64,000 nucleotides of DNA from Clostridium putrefaciens. GTDB lineage: Bacteria; Bacillota; Clostridia; Clostridiales; Clostridiaceae. The DNA lies in NCBI RefSeq assembly GCF_900461105.1, contig NZ_UFWZ01000001.1, positions 2,170,001 through 2,234,000 of the forward strand, given 5' to 3'. Positions 35,232-45,401 of the stretch are shown one piece after another (position 1 is the stretch's first letter; the number at the start of each line of letters is the position of its first letter). A program made the position numbers and the translations under genes. The notes under the pieces are model-generated. The model was given only the letters and a program-made list of their open reading frames with translations, ran no database searches and was not told the DNA's origin.

Positions 35232-36608
35232 TTAAAACTCACAAGTTTTTCTTAGCTTACCGATTAGTTCTTCATAGTTTCCTTGTCTATTCATTTTATT
35301 TTTTACTAATTCATTAAATAATTTTGAAGACTCTATTACTTGTTCCTTTTTCATTCCTCTTCTTTGAAGATAGTAAATACTAAAATAATCAAAACTATTT
35401 TGTGGTAACCAATTTGAATTTTTAACTGAAGTAAATATATAATCTATCCACTCACATGCTCGTTCTACATCCATGGTATCATGAGCCCATTGAAATCCAG
35501 ATCCAAGTATCCCATATTTATCTTTTTGTTTACATATTGGTGTTATATGGTCACAATACCACAATTGTGTTCTAAAAAATGTTGGTTTAGATTCTTCAAT
35601 GAAATCAATAGTTTCTAGAACTGTTTCATCTGTTTCTCCTGGAAATCCAATAATAAAACTTGCATGATTTATTATTTCATACTCATTAAGTAATTCTATA
35701 CCTTTTATATAATCTTCCTTTTTCGCATTTTTGTTCATATTTTTAAAAATTTTATTACTAGCAGACTCTATTCCAAGATAAACTCCTTCACATCCACTTT
35801 CTTTCATAAGCTCAATGGTTTCTCTATCTGCATACTGACATCTAAAGTAAGAGTTCCATTTAAAATTATACTTATTTTTGATCATCATCTTTAAAATCTC
35901 TTTAAATCTATCAGGTGGAACATTAAATGTATCATCAATAATATTAAGTGTAGTAACAGATCCAATATCTTTTATTTCATTAAATTGTTGCTCAACATCA
36001 TCTACAGATAAAAACTTGTACTTTCCTGCTCTTTGAGGAAACCAACAAAATGAACACGAAAAAGGACATGATTTAGCTGTTCTAATTGATAATATATCTC
36101 CTATATTTTCTTTATTGAAGCTTTGCCAATCTATCTTATTTTCTTTTAAACAATTATCCTCTTTTTCAATAATTGTCTTTAAGTATTTTCCTCCTTCTTT
36201 ATATACAATATTCTTAATATTCGAGATATCATAACCGTATTTTAATCCATTCAAAACATTTACTAATGCCATCTCGCCCTCAGAGCTGCAAACATAAAAA
36301 TCTGCACCTATATTTTTAAAAATTAAACTTAGTTCACTATCTTCATCTACATGAAATGTATGATTTAGAATAAATGGTCCCCCTATAATAATTTTAACTT
36401 TACTATTATAGCACTTAATAAATTTAACAATTTCTATTATTGGATCTGCTGATACATATAAAGTCGTAGGTATAACAACACTCAAAATATCATTGTTTAT
36501 CAGTTTTTCTTTTAATTTTTCTTTTTCTAAATGGAATGCATTTACATAATCAAAAGTGAATCCACGTTTTGAAATATACGAACCCATTCTGACCCCATAA
36601 CAGTCTTC
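35232..36608 (-). pseudogene. cobalamin-binding radical SAM enzyme, 5' truncated
   Basis: The open frame from 36587 has 451 residues; upstream codons remain in frame to 36608 (EDCYGVRMGSYISKRG). A B12-binding Rossmann region (about 1-110) precedes the radical SAM motif CPFSCSFCWFPQ, then GCEGVYLGIESASNKIFKNM and IIGFPGETDETV. YGVRMGSYISKRG normally lies about 30 to 40 residues into this family, so the true N-terminus was lost where the IS3 element (36609) begins. The type resembles PhpK-like methyltransferases. Its neighbour is the acyltransferase. Confidence 0.78.
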
Positions 36609-37868
36609 GACAGTTTCTAACGAGCATGTTAATATAAGATTATAATATGGAGGTTAGAAATATGGCAAGAAGAAAGTTTACATTAGATGATAAAATAAAG
36701 ATTATTGAAGAATTAAATAATGGGTTTACTCATGCTCAGGTTTGCAAGAAGTATGAATTATCCTCATCAACACTATCCACCTTTAAGCGACAGCTTGATA
36801 TAATTAATGCGACAGAATCAAAAGATTATCAACCAAGTGTTAAGGAAAGAGCCTTAGAAGAAGAAAATCGTAAACTGAAGGAACTCGTTGGTAAGAAAGA
36901 ATTAGAACTTGATATGCTTCAGAATTTATTAAAAAAAAAAGAATTACCTACGGTAGAAGACAAACTAGTTTTAGCTAAAGAATATACTCAAAAGGGACTT
37001 AAAATATCTAGAGCATGTATGTTGCTTCAAATATCAAGATCAGCTTTTTATCCAAAGAAAAAAGTAATAAAAAGTGATGATGATTCAAATTCTAAAGTAG
37101 GCAGACCCTTCCCTGGATTTTCATATGGGATAAACAATTGTATTGTGGATGATTCCGTCATTGAAACCCTTTTACATGAAGCATGTGGAAAAGCTCCATT
37201 CTATGGTTATAAAAAAATCACTAAAATTCTCCGACGAGATCATGGGCTACATATAAATGCTAAAAAGGTGTACAGATTAGCTAAGAAGCTAGGATTGCTT
37301 CTACCATATGTAAAACATACTAAACAAGGTCATCTTGCCGTTGCAAGAAACATAACAGCTATAAATCAGCTATGGCAAATAGATATAAAATATGTTAAAA
37401 CATTAAATAGGAAATTTATAATGCTCACAGATATTATTGATGTTTGTTCTAGAAAAATTGTGGGGAGAGAAATAACTAAAACTGCCACCACTGATGATGC
37501 AATTACTGCAATAAAAAGGGCACTCAAAGAGAATGGAGTTACCTCAAATCTAATTCTCAGAAGTGATAATGATCCACAATTTACTTCCATTAAATTCGAA
37601 CATTTATGTAAGGTTAACAATATATATCATGAGCGTATTCCTGTAAATTCACCTAACTATAATGCACATATAGAATCTTTTCATTCTTTACTTTCTAAGG
37701 AATGTATAACTTGGAATGAGATTAAAAACTTCACTGATGGCTACAGACTTATTGATGAATATATAAAGTTCTATAATGAAGAAAGAATCCATGGGAGCTT
37801 AAACTATATAAGTCCAAATCAATTTATAAGGGAATCTATGAATTAGTTAGCATTCGTTAGAAAATGTC
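36609..37868 (+). mobile_element. IS3-family element, intact (1260 bp)
   Basis: Ends read inward GACAGTTTCTAACGAGC and GACATTTTCTAACGAATGC. No target duplication is visible (flanks CAGTCTTC and AATAATAG), which suggests that sequence next to it was deleted or rearranged after insertion. It cuts the radical SAM gene. Confidence 0.8.
36662..37846 (+). CDS. IS3-like transposase in one uninterrupted frame
   Basis: This transposase of about 394 residues has an N-terminal helix-turn-helix (FTLDDKIKIIEELNNGFTHA) and a leucine zipper (about 70-100). The HTH_21 region is near GKAPFYGYKKITKILRRDHG. The integrase core has LWQIDIKYVKTL (D), ILRSDNDPQFTS (D) and SPNYNAHIESFHSLL (E). Most IS3 elements split this across orfA and orfB with a frameshift; here it is one frame. 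GGAGG precedes the ATG at 36662. Confidence 0.9.
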   Translation: MARRKFTLDDKIKIIEELNNGFTHAQVCKKYELSSSTLSTFKRQLDIINATESKDYQPSVKERALEEENRKLKELVGKKELELDMLQNLLKKKELPTVEDKLVLAKEYTQKGLKISRACMLLQISRSAFYPKKKVIKSDDDSNSKVGRPFPGFSYGINNCIVDDSVIETLLHEACGKAPFYGYKKITKILRRDHGLHINAKKVYRLAKKLGLLLPYVKHTKQGHLAVARNITAINQLWQIDIKYVKTLNRKFIMLTDIIDVCSRKIVGREITKTATTDDAITAIKRALKENGVTSNLILRSDNDPQFTSIKFEHLCKVNNIYHERIPVNSPNYNAHIESFHSLLSKECITWNEIKNFTDGYRLIDEYIKFYNEERIHGSLNYISPNQFIRESMN

Positions 37869-38092
37869 AATAATAGGGGGAGCAATCCGTTTCCCTATAC
37901 GAGAAAGCACACTTTTCCCATAATTGATGAAAAGTGTGTTTTTCTAAGAATCCATCAAAGCCCATAGAATAAGGCTTTTTAGACTTATTTCTTTGACATC
38001 AATATGACCGTCTCAGCAGTAGCCTTCTCCATTCTGTGTTCGTCTTTCAGACTCCTCATAATGGGAAAGCCTTGCATGGACATTCGTAAGTC

Positions 38093-38255
38093 TTACTTCG
38101 TCCCTGCGGTCCTTGTAAGACTAACGACTGTCTCAACGTGGCTCGAGAGGACAGAATGAATGTCTTGATCCTATTTTATAATCTTACGTTCGTGGGAACA
38201 TATCGATATGATTTTCTTACAGTACAGGTACATGGAAACATATCACTAGATTCTC
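38093..38255 (-). pseudogene. RlmD-type fragment with second repeat family, copy 2
   Basis: The minus strand codes VLSSHVETVVSLTRTAGTK and stops at 38093, sharing the HVETV segment with 22833-23207. The flanking part (38165-38255) repeats the ACGTTCGTGGGAACATATC words. A hairpin AGTCTTAC ... GTAAGACT lies at 38090-38122. Bases 37869-38092 hold only weak frames with stops. Confidence 0.5.
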
Positions 38256-38308
38256 CTAGTTAAATATAATGTTATATATTAGCTCCTTCGTTTGAATTTG
38301 TTTGTATA

Positions 38309-38700
38309 TCACCATGCTTCCTTCAGCATTCTGAATTCCCTACAAGTAGTTTCTTCAATTTTATACTCAAATGAATCTTTTTTAGTAAACCCATACTTTT
38401 CATATAGCTTAATAGTTACTTCATTATCTATTTCTACACTTGTGTATAAATCTTGATTTGGAAACTTATTACGAAAGAATTCCAAAAATCTTTCCAATGC
38501 CTTTGCACCAAATCCTTTGTTTTGATATTTAATGTCAATCATAAATCTTGAAAATGACCATCCTGCTAATTTTTCATCGTAATCATATACTAAAAATCCT
38601 ACCATTTTATCACCGTTATATATTCCTAGTGGGTATAGATTATCTTCTCAAGAAGCTTGCACCAGTGAGAATGCATTACCCGCAACATAATTAATTTGAT
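38309..38700 (-). pseudogene. GNAT acetyltransferase (BltD-like), nonsense mutation
   Basis: An open frame of 98 residues (38309-38605) has the acetyl-CoA loop FMIDIKYQNKGFGAKALERF. Upstream the same frame continues as GNAFSLVQAS, a TGA, then EDNLYPLGIYNGDKMVGFLV. This is how spermidine/polyamine-type GNAT proteins of the BltD kind begin, so a stop codon at about 38647 breaks the gene. Translation could restart at 38605, but the product would lack the N-terminal strand. Confidence 0.7.
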
Positions 38701-39057
38701 TTTACCCTACCTCTAAAGACACACACATATTATAATTCAACTTATCTATTTCCCTGAAATTAATATTTATATTTCCCCTCTTTAAATTCCTATTTACAGC
38801 TGTTTATAAAGCAAACCTCATCATTAATCACTCCACATCCCCTACACTTAATTTTAATCAGTTAACCTGATTTCTTACTCTCGAATTTCTACTTCATATC
38901 ATTCAGTACATCAACATGGCTAGTTACATCATTTATCATTTTACCTTTGACCGTATTAGAAGGTTGTAAATCCTCTGTGGCCTTTTTTGAGTCTATATTA
39001 ATAGTTCTCTAACGGATAGAACTCTTGTGAATTTTACTACAAATATCCAAGAACAAT
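38701..39057. other. intergenic region without supported genes
   Basis: AT-rich stretch with stops in all frames. I see no terminator, promoter consensus or repeat in it. Confidence 0.5.
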
Positions 39058-39299
39058 TCATCTTACTTGTTGCAGAAATTCATTTGCTTCACTACGGAGT
39101 AGGTCCCAATATTTTTGCAGTAGATAAATGATTTTCTCGTCTTCAACTTCTGCTTCACGTAGAGCCTCAGTTGCCTTTTCAATCCCAATATCTTTTTCTT
39201 CAAATGCGCTTCATCCAGCTTTGAATTTGCATTTTCTCTTATACTCTCCAATAATTCACTACTAAATCCCAAAAAGGAATCTTTTATAGAACGTGTCAT
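39058..39299 (-). pseudogene. small helical protein, frameshifted
   Basis: From the start at 39299 (TRSIKDSFLGFSSELLESIR) the frame holds until about 39210. After a one-base shift it continues as AFEEKDIGIEKATEALREAE and KIIYLLQKYWDLLRSEANEF, ending at 39058. Both parts are amphipathic helix. It lies 16 bases after the HEPN-like gene on the same strand and was probably its partner. Confidence 0.6.
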
Positions 39300-39315
39300 T
39301 TCTGTTCCTCCCTAT

Positions 39316-40245
39316 TTAATGGTTTATGTAGTAATCTATAAAAGCATATTGTGTATGACAATATTTTACAAACGAAATGAAAATCATAAGAACTTCAATA
39401 CGTTCCATTTTTGTGTCAGATGGATGTGCCAACTCATTTCTTGTTATCCTAGTAAAGTTTGTATAAACTTGAAAAGCCACTCTATCAACTAATGGTAACA
39501 TATCTTTAAACTTCTGGTTCGATACATTGTTTTTTATCCTATTAAAATACTCTTTATAGCAATTAAACTTATCAGAAGCAAATCTAATGCTAGATAAAGC
39601 TGTCTGCATATGCAAAAATTCATTAGTAAAATTCCTAGATAAATACCCTAATAATGCATCTATTTGTTCGTCTATTATTTTCTCACTAGATAATCCTAAC
39701 ATAATCACTGCCGCTTCCATACAATTTGCATTATAACACAGTAAAGCCTCTTTAATATAAAACTCAACCCACTCCGAAATGCTAGGTATGCTCCTAATCT
39801 TTTCAAGATAACCATCTACATCATATGGTAATACTTCCTGTTCTTCTAAACATGTAAGTCCGTATTCTGTTACGTGGAAACTGGGTAAGCTTTGGCCGTA
39901 ATTTCCTACTGCCCCAGGAGCTATAATTCCTTGGTTAAGCAGTAAATGAAATTGTTCAAATATATTCTGTATATCACTACGGCTAAAATTTGTAGTGCTA
40001 TGTGGGTGAAGCATAAGACCGCTTCCCCCCCATGCTGCTCCAGATAGAGAAATTCTTTCTTTTATTAGTTCTCTTTTTACTGCAAGACCTTCCATAAGAC
40101 GATACAAATCTAATTGTGTTCCTTGATAACCATACATTTTGAATGTTTTTCCTTCTGAATCAATATCTGCCTCTTCATAAGCCAAAGTATTTAACATCAA
40201 GTTTCTTATTTCAATTGATGATAAGTCTCTTGTTTCTGCTTCCAT
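39316..40245 (-). CDS. HEPN-like domain protein
   Basis: This 309-residue protein has an N-terminal mixed region (about 1-130, including a winged-helix-like VTEYGLTCLEEQEVLPYD) and an all-helical C-terminal half. Near the end, FTRITRNELAHPSDTKMERI contains R-NELA-H, the Rx4H motif of HEPN ribonucleases. AGGAGGTAAAAG precedes the start. It follows the EEP nuclease gene by 25 bases and precedes the frameshifted helical gene. HEPN proteins often cut RNA in toxin or defence modules. The function here is inferred only from the motif. Confidence 0.6.
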   Translation of the reverse strand: MEAETRDLSSIEIRNLMLNTLAYEEADIDSEGKTFKMYGYQGTQLDLYRLMEGLAVKRELIKERISLSGAAWGGSGLMLHPHSTTNFSRSDIQNIFEQFHLLLNQGIIAPGAVGNYGQSLPSFHVTEYGLTCLEEQEVLPYDVDGYLEKIRSIPSISEWVEFYIKEALLCYNANCMEAAVIMLGLSSEKIIDEQIDALLGYLSRNFTNEFLHMQTALSSIRFASDKFNCYKEYFNRIKNNVSNQKFKDMLPLVDRVAFQVYTNFTRITRNELAHPSDTKMERIEVLMIFISFVKYCHTQYAFIDYYINH

Positions 40246-40270
40246 AACTTTTACCTCCTCAAATTATATT

Positions 40271-41038
40271 TTAGATACTAATACTTATTGCTGAATGATC
40301 AGAAATAGCTTTATTTCTTAAAACATCATCTATAGTAATGTTACCGAGTTCTTCATAAAATAATGGTGATATTATTGCATAATCAATTCTTTTTTCTGTA
40401 TTAGCTGTTGGTCTATGCATAGAATTTCCTTTTTCTACCCATGCATCAACTGCACCACATTTCAATAATTCGAAGAATTTTTCTTTTTGTTGTGTTCCCC
40501 AATCATACACATTCATATCTCCAATAATCAGTACTTTTTTATCTTTTAGTTCTTTATAACGCTTAATTAAAGAGTCCCAATAATCTATATCCGCCATTGA
40601 AATATGAAGTCCTATTATGTTTTTGTTGTCAATAGTAACTTCAACATTTTTCATTTTTTTTGTTGAAAAGTTTTCAGTTACAACTGCATAATCAACGCAT
40701 TTTTTTATAAACATAATTGTAATACTTTTATAACCTTTACAAAAATCATCTTCATTCGTTTCATTTGGGTATACAACTGAGTATTCATACAACTGTTTTA
40801 TCAATTCCTTAAAAGCTTCTGAATTTGTATCTACTTCTTGCAATACAATAATATCAAAATTCCTTACATGATTAACAATACCAGCTACATTATTTTCCCA
40901 TTGGTTTTCTTTTCGCCATGTTATTACGGCATTGTTCCAATCAGCCCACGAAGGTTTTCCATCATATGAATAATCTTTTATTAATGGTTTTGAAATAAGA
41001 CCTCCAAAATTGTTAACATTCAAACTAATAATTCTCAT
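40271..41038 (-). CDS. endonuclease/exonuclease/phosphatase (EEP) family protein
   Basis: A 255-residue protein starting at 41038, where AAGGAG sits seven bases upstream. The EEP core motifs appear in order: MRIISLNVNNFGG (Asn), FDIIVLQEVDTNS (Glu), KVLIIGDMNVYDWG (D-x-N) and NKAISDHSAISISI (SDH). Members hydrolyse phosphodiester bonds of DNA, RNA or nucleotides with Mg2+. Being followed by a HEPN-like gene in an apparent operon, it may be part of a nucleic-acid-targeting module. Confidence 0.85.
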   Translation of the reverse strand: MRIISLNVNNFGGLISKPLIKDYSYDGKPSWADWNNAVITWRKENQWENNVAGIVNHVRNFDIIVLQEVDTNSEAFKELIKQLYEYSVVYPNETNEDDFCKGYKSITIMFIKKCVDYAVVTENFSTKKMKNVEVTIDNKNIIGLHISMADIDYWDSLIKRYKELKDKKVLIIGDMNVYDWGTQQKEKFFELLKCGAVDAWVEKGNSMHRPTANTEKRIDYAIISPLFYEELGNITIDDVLRNKAISDHSAISISI

Positions 41039-41207
41039 TCTTTTTCTCCTTATATATATTTCAAAGTACTTGCTCACTAATAATTACCATTTTAATACCC
41101 TAGTCACAAATTCTGATTTACCACTTTCATAGTCATATGAATAACTCCTCCACAAATCAAACCTTTGAGAGTATAAACCTTATAATCAGTGCAAATTTAT
41201 CTATTTT

Positions 41208-41633
41208 CTAATCAGCATTCCAGTTCATAACCAGTTCAGCTTCATTTGTATTTCCATCAATTTGCTTATTATGGACAGTGAATTCTTCCCTTAAGTAAAA
41301 TGTAACTGCCCTGCTATTCTTCTCATAAACTTGTAGTAAAAGTTCTGTGTTTCTCTCTTTAATATAATCTAATAGAGTCTTTCCCACCCCTTGTGATTGG
41401 TAAGTTGTTTCGACAAATATTCCTGCTATGTAATTTTCACTTAACCCTACAAACCCTTTAATCAAATTATCTTCTTCATAGACAAAGATTGTTGCCTCTG
41501 GCATCATTTGTTTTACTTTATCATAGTTGCTTTTCCAATAACCTATATCAATAAAATCATGTGCTAGGATATTAGTGTGAAGCCATAACTTCATAATGCT
41601 ATTCAAATCATTTTCTTTAAATTCCCTAATCAT
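41208..41633 (-). CDS. GNAT-family N-acetyltransferase
   Basis: A 141-residue protein with IREFKENDLNSIMKLWLHTN at the start, acetyl-CoA loop IFVETTYQSQGVGKTLLDYI (Q-x-x-G-x-G/A), and LLQVYEKNSRAVTFYLREEF. The start at 41633 follows GGGGGATTGAA; the longer frame to 41723 has no site. It resembles PhnO/YhhY-like acetyltransferases. It is the last host-side or island gene before the recombinase terminator. Confidence 0.82.
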   Translation of the reverse strand: MIREFKENDLNSIMKLWLHTNILAHDFIDIGYWKSNYDKVKQMMPEATIFVYEEDNLIKGFVGLSENYIAGIFVETTYQSQGVGKTLLDYIKERNTELLLQVYEKNSRAVTFYLREEFTVHNKQIDGNTNEAELVMNWNAD

Positions 41634-41731
41634 TTCAATCCCCCTAAAGCACAAGCCTTTTATAATAGAAAAATCTTCAACATTGTTATTTAATATTATA
41701 CATGTATTACCAAGTTTAATCAATTTACAAA

Positions 41732-41775
41732 CAAAAAACCACCCTTCAGGAGAACTTATCCCTTAACTGGTGGTT
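41732..41775 (-). terminator. terminator of the recombinase operon
   Basis: Minus strand: AACCACCAGTTAAGGGATAA ... GGGTGGTTTTTTG. The AACCACC/GGTGGTT stem is followed by six T. It marks the end of the prophage recombinase operon. Confidence 0.7.
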
Positions 41776-41793
41776 AATCTTCATTACTATTAT

Positions 41794-43359
41794 TTACATC
41801 TCTACATTAACTTCAACACCTGATTTGAATTCTATACTAATTTTTTCCTCATGGATCGTAACCTTCTCAACAAGCGTTCTTACCAGCTGTTCATCGTATT
41901 CCTCTAATTCATAGGGCTGCTCTTTTAGGAACTGTGCCATCTCATCAATTCTTTGCCTTTTCTCTTCACGTTCTGCATTTGCAATCAGCGTCTTCTGCTT
42001 CAGTTCCCTTACCCTATATATCTCCTCAGCCACTCCCTCGTAATCTGCCTTACCATTTGCCAGTCTGAGAAGTTCATTTTGTAGATCTTTTAGTTTAGCA
42101 TCCATATCAGCTGTAGCTCCATGGTCTGCTTCACTTATCACTCTATCAATATTATCTTGCAAGGTACTAAGGAAGTCATCTTTGCTAGAAAGTGTTTGAT
42201 TAATTGCATCTACAACTATTTGTTGCAGCACCTCTTCTTTTATTGTTGGTGAGTTGCAGGTAGCCCCCTTACCTTCTAAGCGACTAACGCATCTCCATAC
42301 AATAGACTTGCACCCTCTATTATTCCAATGGACTCTCCGATAAATATCGCCGCACTCTCCGCAATAAACAATGCTGGATAAAGCATACTTGCTACTATAA
42401 ACCCTTTTCTTTCTACCTTTACCACTTCTAATATTGCCCCTTCGCACCATTTCTTCCTGCACCTGCATATAAAGTTCTCGGGGTATGATGGCTTCATGGT
42501 TATTTTCTACATAATACTGTGGAACAATACCATTATTCTTAACTCTCTTTTTCGTAAGTACATCTACTGTATATGTCTTCTGCAAAAGGGCATCACCGAT
42601 GTATTTCTCATTTTTTAAGATTTTCTTTATAGTTTCTGGTCTCCATTTTGCTTTTCCTGCTGCAGTTAGGATACCATCTGATTCCAAACCTTCTCCGATT
42701 TGTTTAAGGCTTGATCCTTGCAGATACTCTAAATAAATCCGCTTTATAATTTCTGCCTCAGTAGGTTCAATAATCAGGTGGCCTTCCTCATCTTTGGTAT
42801 ATCCCATAAAACGATTGTGGTTCACCTGTACCTCACCGTTTTGGTATCGGAACTGCAATCCCAACTTTACGTTCTTGCTTAAAGATTCCGATTCCTGCTG
42901 TGCAAGGCTCGCCATAATTGTAAGTAGAATCTCTCCCTTAGAATCTAAGCTATTGATATTTTCTTTTTCGAAGTATACGGGAATGTTCTTTTCCTTTAAT
43001 AATCTAATGTATTTCAGGCAATCTAGAGTATTCCTAGCAAATCGGCTGATGGACTTAGTAATAATCATGTCTATGTTACCAGCCATACACTCCTCAATCA
43101 TACGATTAAATTCTTCACGCTTTTTAGTGTTAGTTCCTGAAATACCATCATCAGCGAAAATCTTGGCAAACTCCCATTCTTCATTTTTTTGTATAAAATT
43201 GGTGTAATGCTCTATCTGTGCCTCGTAGCTTGTAGCTTGCTCATCGCTGTCGGTACTTACCCGGCAGTACGCTGCGACTCTGAGTTTTTGCTTGTCTTCC
43301 TTTTTCACATTATTACCTACACGTCTTCGTGCTGGAATAACCGTTACGCTTTTATTCAT
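41794..43359 (-). CDS. large serine recombinase (prophage, intact)
   Basis: This 521-residue protein has a resolvase domain ([20 protein letters not shown], with catalytic Ser; [34 protein letters not shown]). The recombinase domain follows ([19 protein letters not shown]), then a zinc ribbon ([17 protein letters not shown]) and a C-terminal coiled coil (about 410-500). It overlaps the 141-residue recombinase-domain gene by eight bases. As the last gene of the prophage next to the lysis module, it is a candidate integrase. Two decayed paralogues lie at 8205-9713 and 26788-27561. Confidence 0.92.
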   Translation of the reverse strand: MNKSVTVIPARRRVGNNVKKEDKQKLRVAAYCRVSTDSDEQATSYEAQIEHYTNFIQKNEEWEFAKIFADDGISGTNTKKREEFNRMIEECMAGNIDMIITKSISRFARNTLDCLKYIRLLKEKNIPVYFEKENINSLDSKGEILLTIMASLAQQESESLSKNVKLGLQFRYQNGEVQVNHNRFMGYTKDEEGHLIIEPTEAEIIKRIYLEYLQGSSLKQIGEGLESDGILTAAGKAKWRPETIKKILKNEKYIGDALLQKTYTVDVLTKKRVKNNGIVPQYYVENNHEAIIPRELYMQVQEEMVRRGNIRSGKGRKKRVYSSKYALSSIVYCGECGDIYRRVHWNNRGCKSIVWRCVSRLEGKGATCNSPTIKEEVLQQIVVDAINQTLSSKDDFLSTLQDNIDRVISEADHGATADMDAKLKDLQNELLRLANGKADYEGVAEEIYRVRELKQKTLIANAEREEKRQRIDEMAQFLKEQPYELEEYDEQLVRTLVEKVTIHEEKISIEFKSGVEVNVEM

Positions 43360-43777
43360 TTTCTATCACCTCACTTTCTATCAATCCATATGCATATTTA
43401 GCCTGTTCAAATGGATCCGTATATTTTAATTGAACCTTTGGCATAGTAAAACGCACCCTTACCTCTGGCTTTTCCTGCTTTTCAAGTTCTCGAATTCTTC
43501 CAAGAGAACTCGCTCTTACAATTCTTATTTCTTCAGCTTTATCAAATATTTCTTTATCAATTATGTCAGGGTAGAAATCATCTCCAAGATAATGCCTGTT
43601 TCTAAGCATCCTACCAGCACTACTATGGTATAACTTTAATCCTGCATTTTTAGCAGCTACCTTAAGTGCCAAGCCGGAAATATATCCTTTGTAAAAATTT
43701 CTAATATTTTCAGCTTGTTCTTCATCAACCACTGCTTTTCCGTCTATGATTTTGTACCCATAAGGTATATGCGCCAT
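43352..43777 (-). CDS. recombinase-domain-only protein
   Basis: This 141-residue protein matches only the middle (recombinase) domain of large serine recombinases: [58 protein letters not shown]. It has no catalytic resolvase domain and no zinc ribbon. It sits between two full recombinases with a two-base gap upstream and an eight-base overlap downstream, so the three are made together. It may form part of a mixed synaptic complex or control direction. Confidence 0.8.
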   Translation of the reverse strand: MAHIPYGYKIIDGKAVVDEEQAENIRNFYKGYISGLALKVAAKNAGLKLYHSSAGRMLRNRHYLGDDFYPDIIDKEIFDKAEEIRIVRASSLGRIRELEKQEKPEVRVRFTMPKVQLKYTDPFEQAKYAYGLIESEVIENE

Positions 43778-43779
43778 TA

Positions 43780-45339
43780 TTATGCCATCCTTTCCTTAAG
43801 TTCCAATCCACATTTTAATATAAATATAATTTCCTCTCTTGAAACCACCTTAATTCTATCCACGTGGGCAATGAATACTTCATCATCATAATCCGTAATC
43901 ATTTCACTTCCAGACACAAATTTTATTAGCTTTTCTAAAGCATCAAACCTTGTTCTATCACCGCTTACAGAATACATAAGCTTGTTTTTTTCTGCCTTTA
44001 GCATTTCTTCTTCCTGAATCAAAGTGTTGTTTTCGCTATTAAATAGTGCAGGTTCTAAAAGACCACTTGCCATTAGGCTTGTAAGTACCTGCCTTTGTTC
44101 CATATTCTTTTCAAGCTTGCTTTCGTATTCTTGTATCTCCAGTAATCGGTCTTTATCATCCAACCCCTGCAAGCTGCGAAGTAGCGGTCTTAGCACCATT
44201 TGATGTGCAAAAATCAACTTATTCATCATTGTAAGAAAAGTTACCTTTAGGCTATCGTCTGTTATATATTTCATGGAGCAGGCATCCTTATTTTCAATGT
44301 GCCCAGTGCAACACCAAGCCACATAATTACCACTTGGTTTATAATGCTTTCTTCGTTTAAAAATCCCTCCACACTCTCCACATCTGATTTTCCCTGAAAA
44401 CCCATAACGGTTTTGATAACGCTGGGTATTCTCACCATTGCCTTTTTCCTTACCACGCTGGCTCATAACTTCATTAGCTTTGTTAAAAACCTCGTGGCTT
44501 AAGATTGCCTCATGGTGGTTAGTACACAAATACTGGTCATGTTCTCCGTAATTAATATGACGATTAAAGCTGCTATCAGTATATGTTTTCTGGAAAATAA
44601 CATCTCCGGTATACTTCTCATTGCGAATAATCGCATTGATGGTTCCGAGAGTCCATTTACCGCCTTTTTTACTTATGACACCACATTCACTTAACTCTTT
44701 TGCAATCGCATGGGTACTCTTTCCTGCAAGTGTATCTACAAATATCTTCCTCACTACCTCTGCCTGCTCTGGCACAATTACCATTTCTCCATTTATGTTT
44801 GCGTATCCATAGGGAGGATAAGAAATAATGAAAGTGCCGTTCTGGAAGCGCTTCTTAATGCTCCATTTCTCATTTTCCGAAATGGATACTGATTCACTTT
44901 CAGCTAGACCGCTCAATATAGAAAGCATCAATTCACTTTCCATAGAGCCTGTATTCAAATTCTCTTTTTCAAAATTGATGTAGACATTCAATTCTAAAAG
45001 TTTTCTGACCAGTTCCAAACAGTCTGTCGTATTTCTGCAGAATCGGCTTATGGACTTTGTAATGACAAGGTCAATCTTCCCACGCTCACAGTCAGCAATC
45101 ATGGAAAGTAGCCCTCTACGTTTTTCCTTCTTAGTACCTGTTATGCCTTCGTCATAATAAAGACCTGCATACTCCCATTCATCATTGGCTTTGATGTAAT
45201 TTTCATAATGTACCTTTTGTGCTTCAAGGCTTATAAGTTGTTCATCACTTGCTGTAGATACTCTGCAATAGGCAGCAACACGGATTTTTTTCTTGACTGA
45301 TAACACTTTGTTATCTTCGATTTTTGTTATCCTTTTCAT
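43780..45339 (-). CDS. large serine recombinase (second of the operon)
   Basis: A 519-residue recombinase with its own features: [20 protein letters not shown] (catalytic Ser), [39 protein letters not shown], then the recombinase domain (PPYGYANINGEMVIVPEQAE). A zinc ribbon (IRCGECGGIFKRRKHYKPSG) and a C-terminal coiled coil follow. It is clearly different from the 41794 protein, so the two are not a simple duplication. It is the first gene of the three-gene recombinase operon. Confidence 0.92.
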   Translation of the reverse strand: MKRITKIEDNKVLSVKKKIRVAAYCRVSTASDEQLISLEAQKVHYENYIKANDEWEYAGLYYDEGITGTKKEKRRGLLSMIADCERGKIDLVITKSISRFCRNTTDCLELVRKLLELNVYINFEKENLNTGSMESELMLSILSGLAESESVSISENEKWSIKKRFQNGTFIISYPPYGYANINGEMVIVPEQAEVVRKIFVDTLAGKSTHAIAKELSECGVISKKGGKWTLGTINAIIRNEKYTGDVIFQKTYTDSSFNRHINYGEHDQYLCTNHHEAILSHEVFNKANEVMSQRGKEKGNGENTQRYQNRYGFSGKIRCGECGGIFKRRKHYKPSGNYVAWCCTGHIENKDACSMKYITDDSLKVTFLTMMNKLIFAHQMVLRPLLRSLQGLDDKDRLLEIQEYESKLEKNMEQRQVLTSLMASGLLEPALFNSENNTLIQEEEMLKAEKNKLMYSVSGDRTRFDALEKLIKFVSGSEMITDYDDEVFIAHVDRIKVVSREEIIFILKCGLELKERMA

Positions 45340-45401
45340 CCACTCACCTCGCTTTCCGTTAGGTCACATATTACCTCTGAACCCCATATAAATCAACGGA
45401 T

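Noticed and set aside
41732-41793. Prophage attachment core beside the recombinases
   Set aside because: The other prophage end is outside the window, so no direct repeat can be compared.
42794-43207. Plus-strand 137-codon frame opposite the recombinase
   Set aside because: The same antisense frame appears opposite the pseudogene at 9205-9618; it follows from the recombinase coding sequence and has no independent signals.
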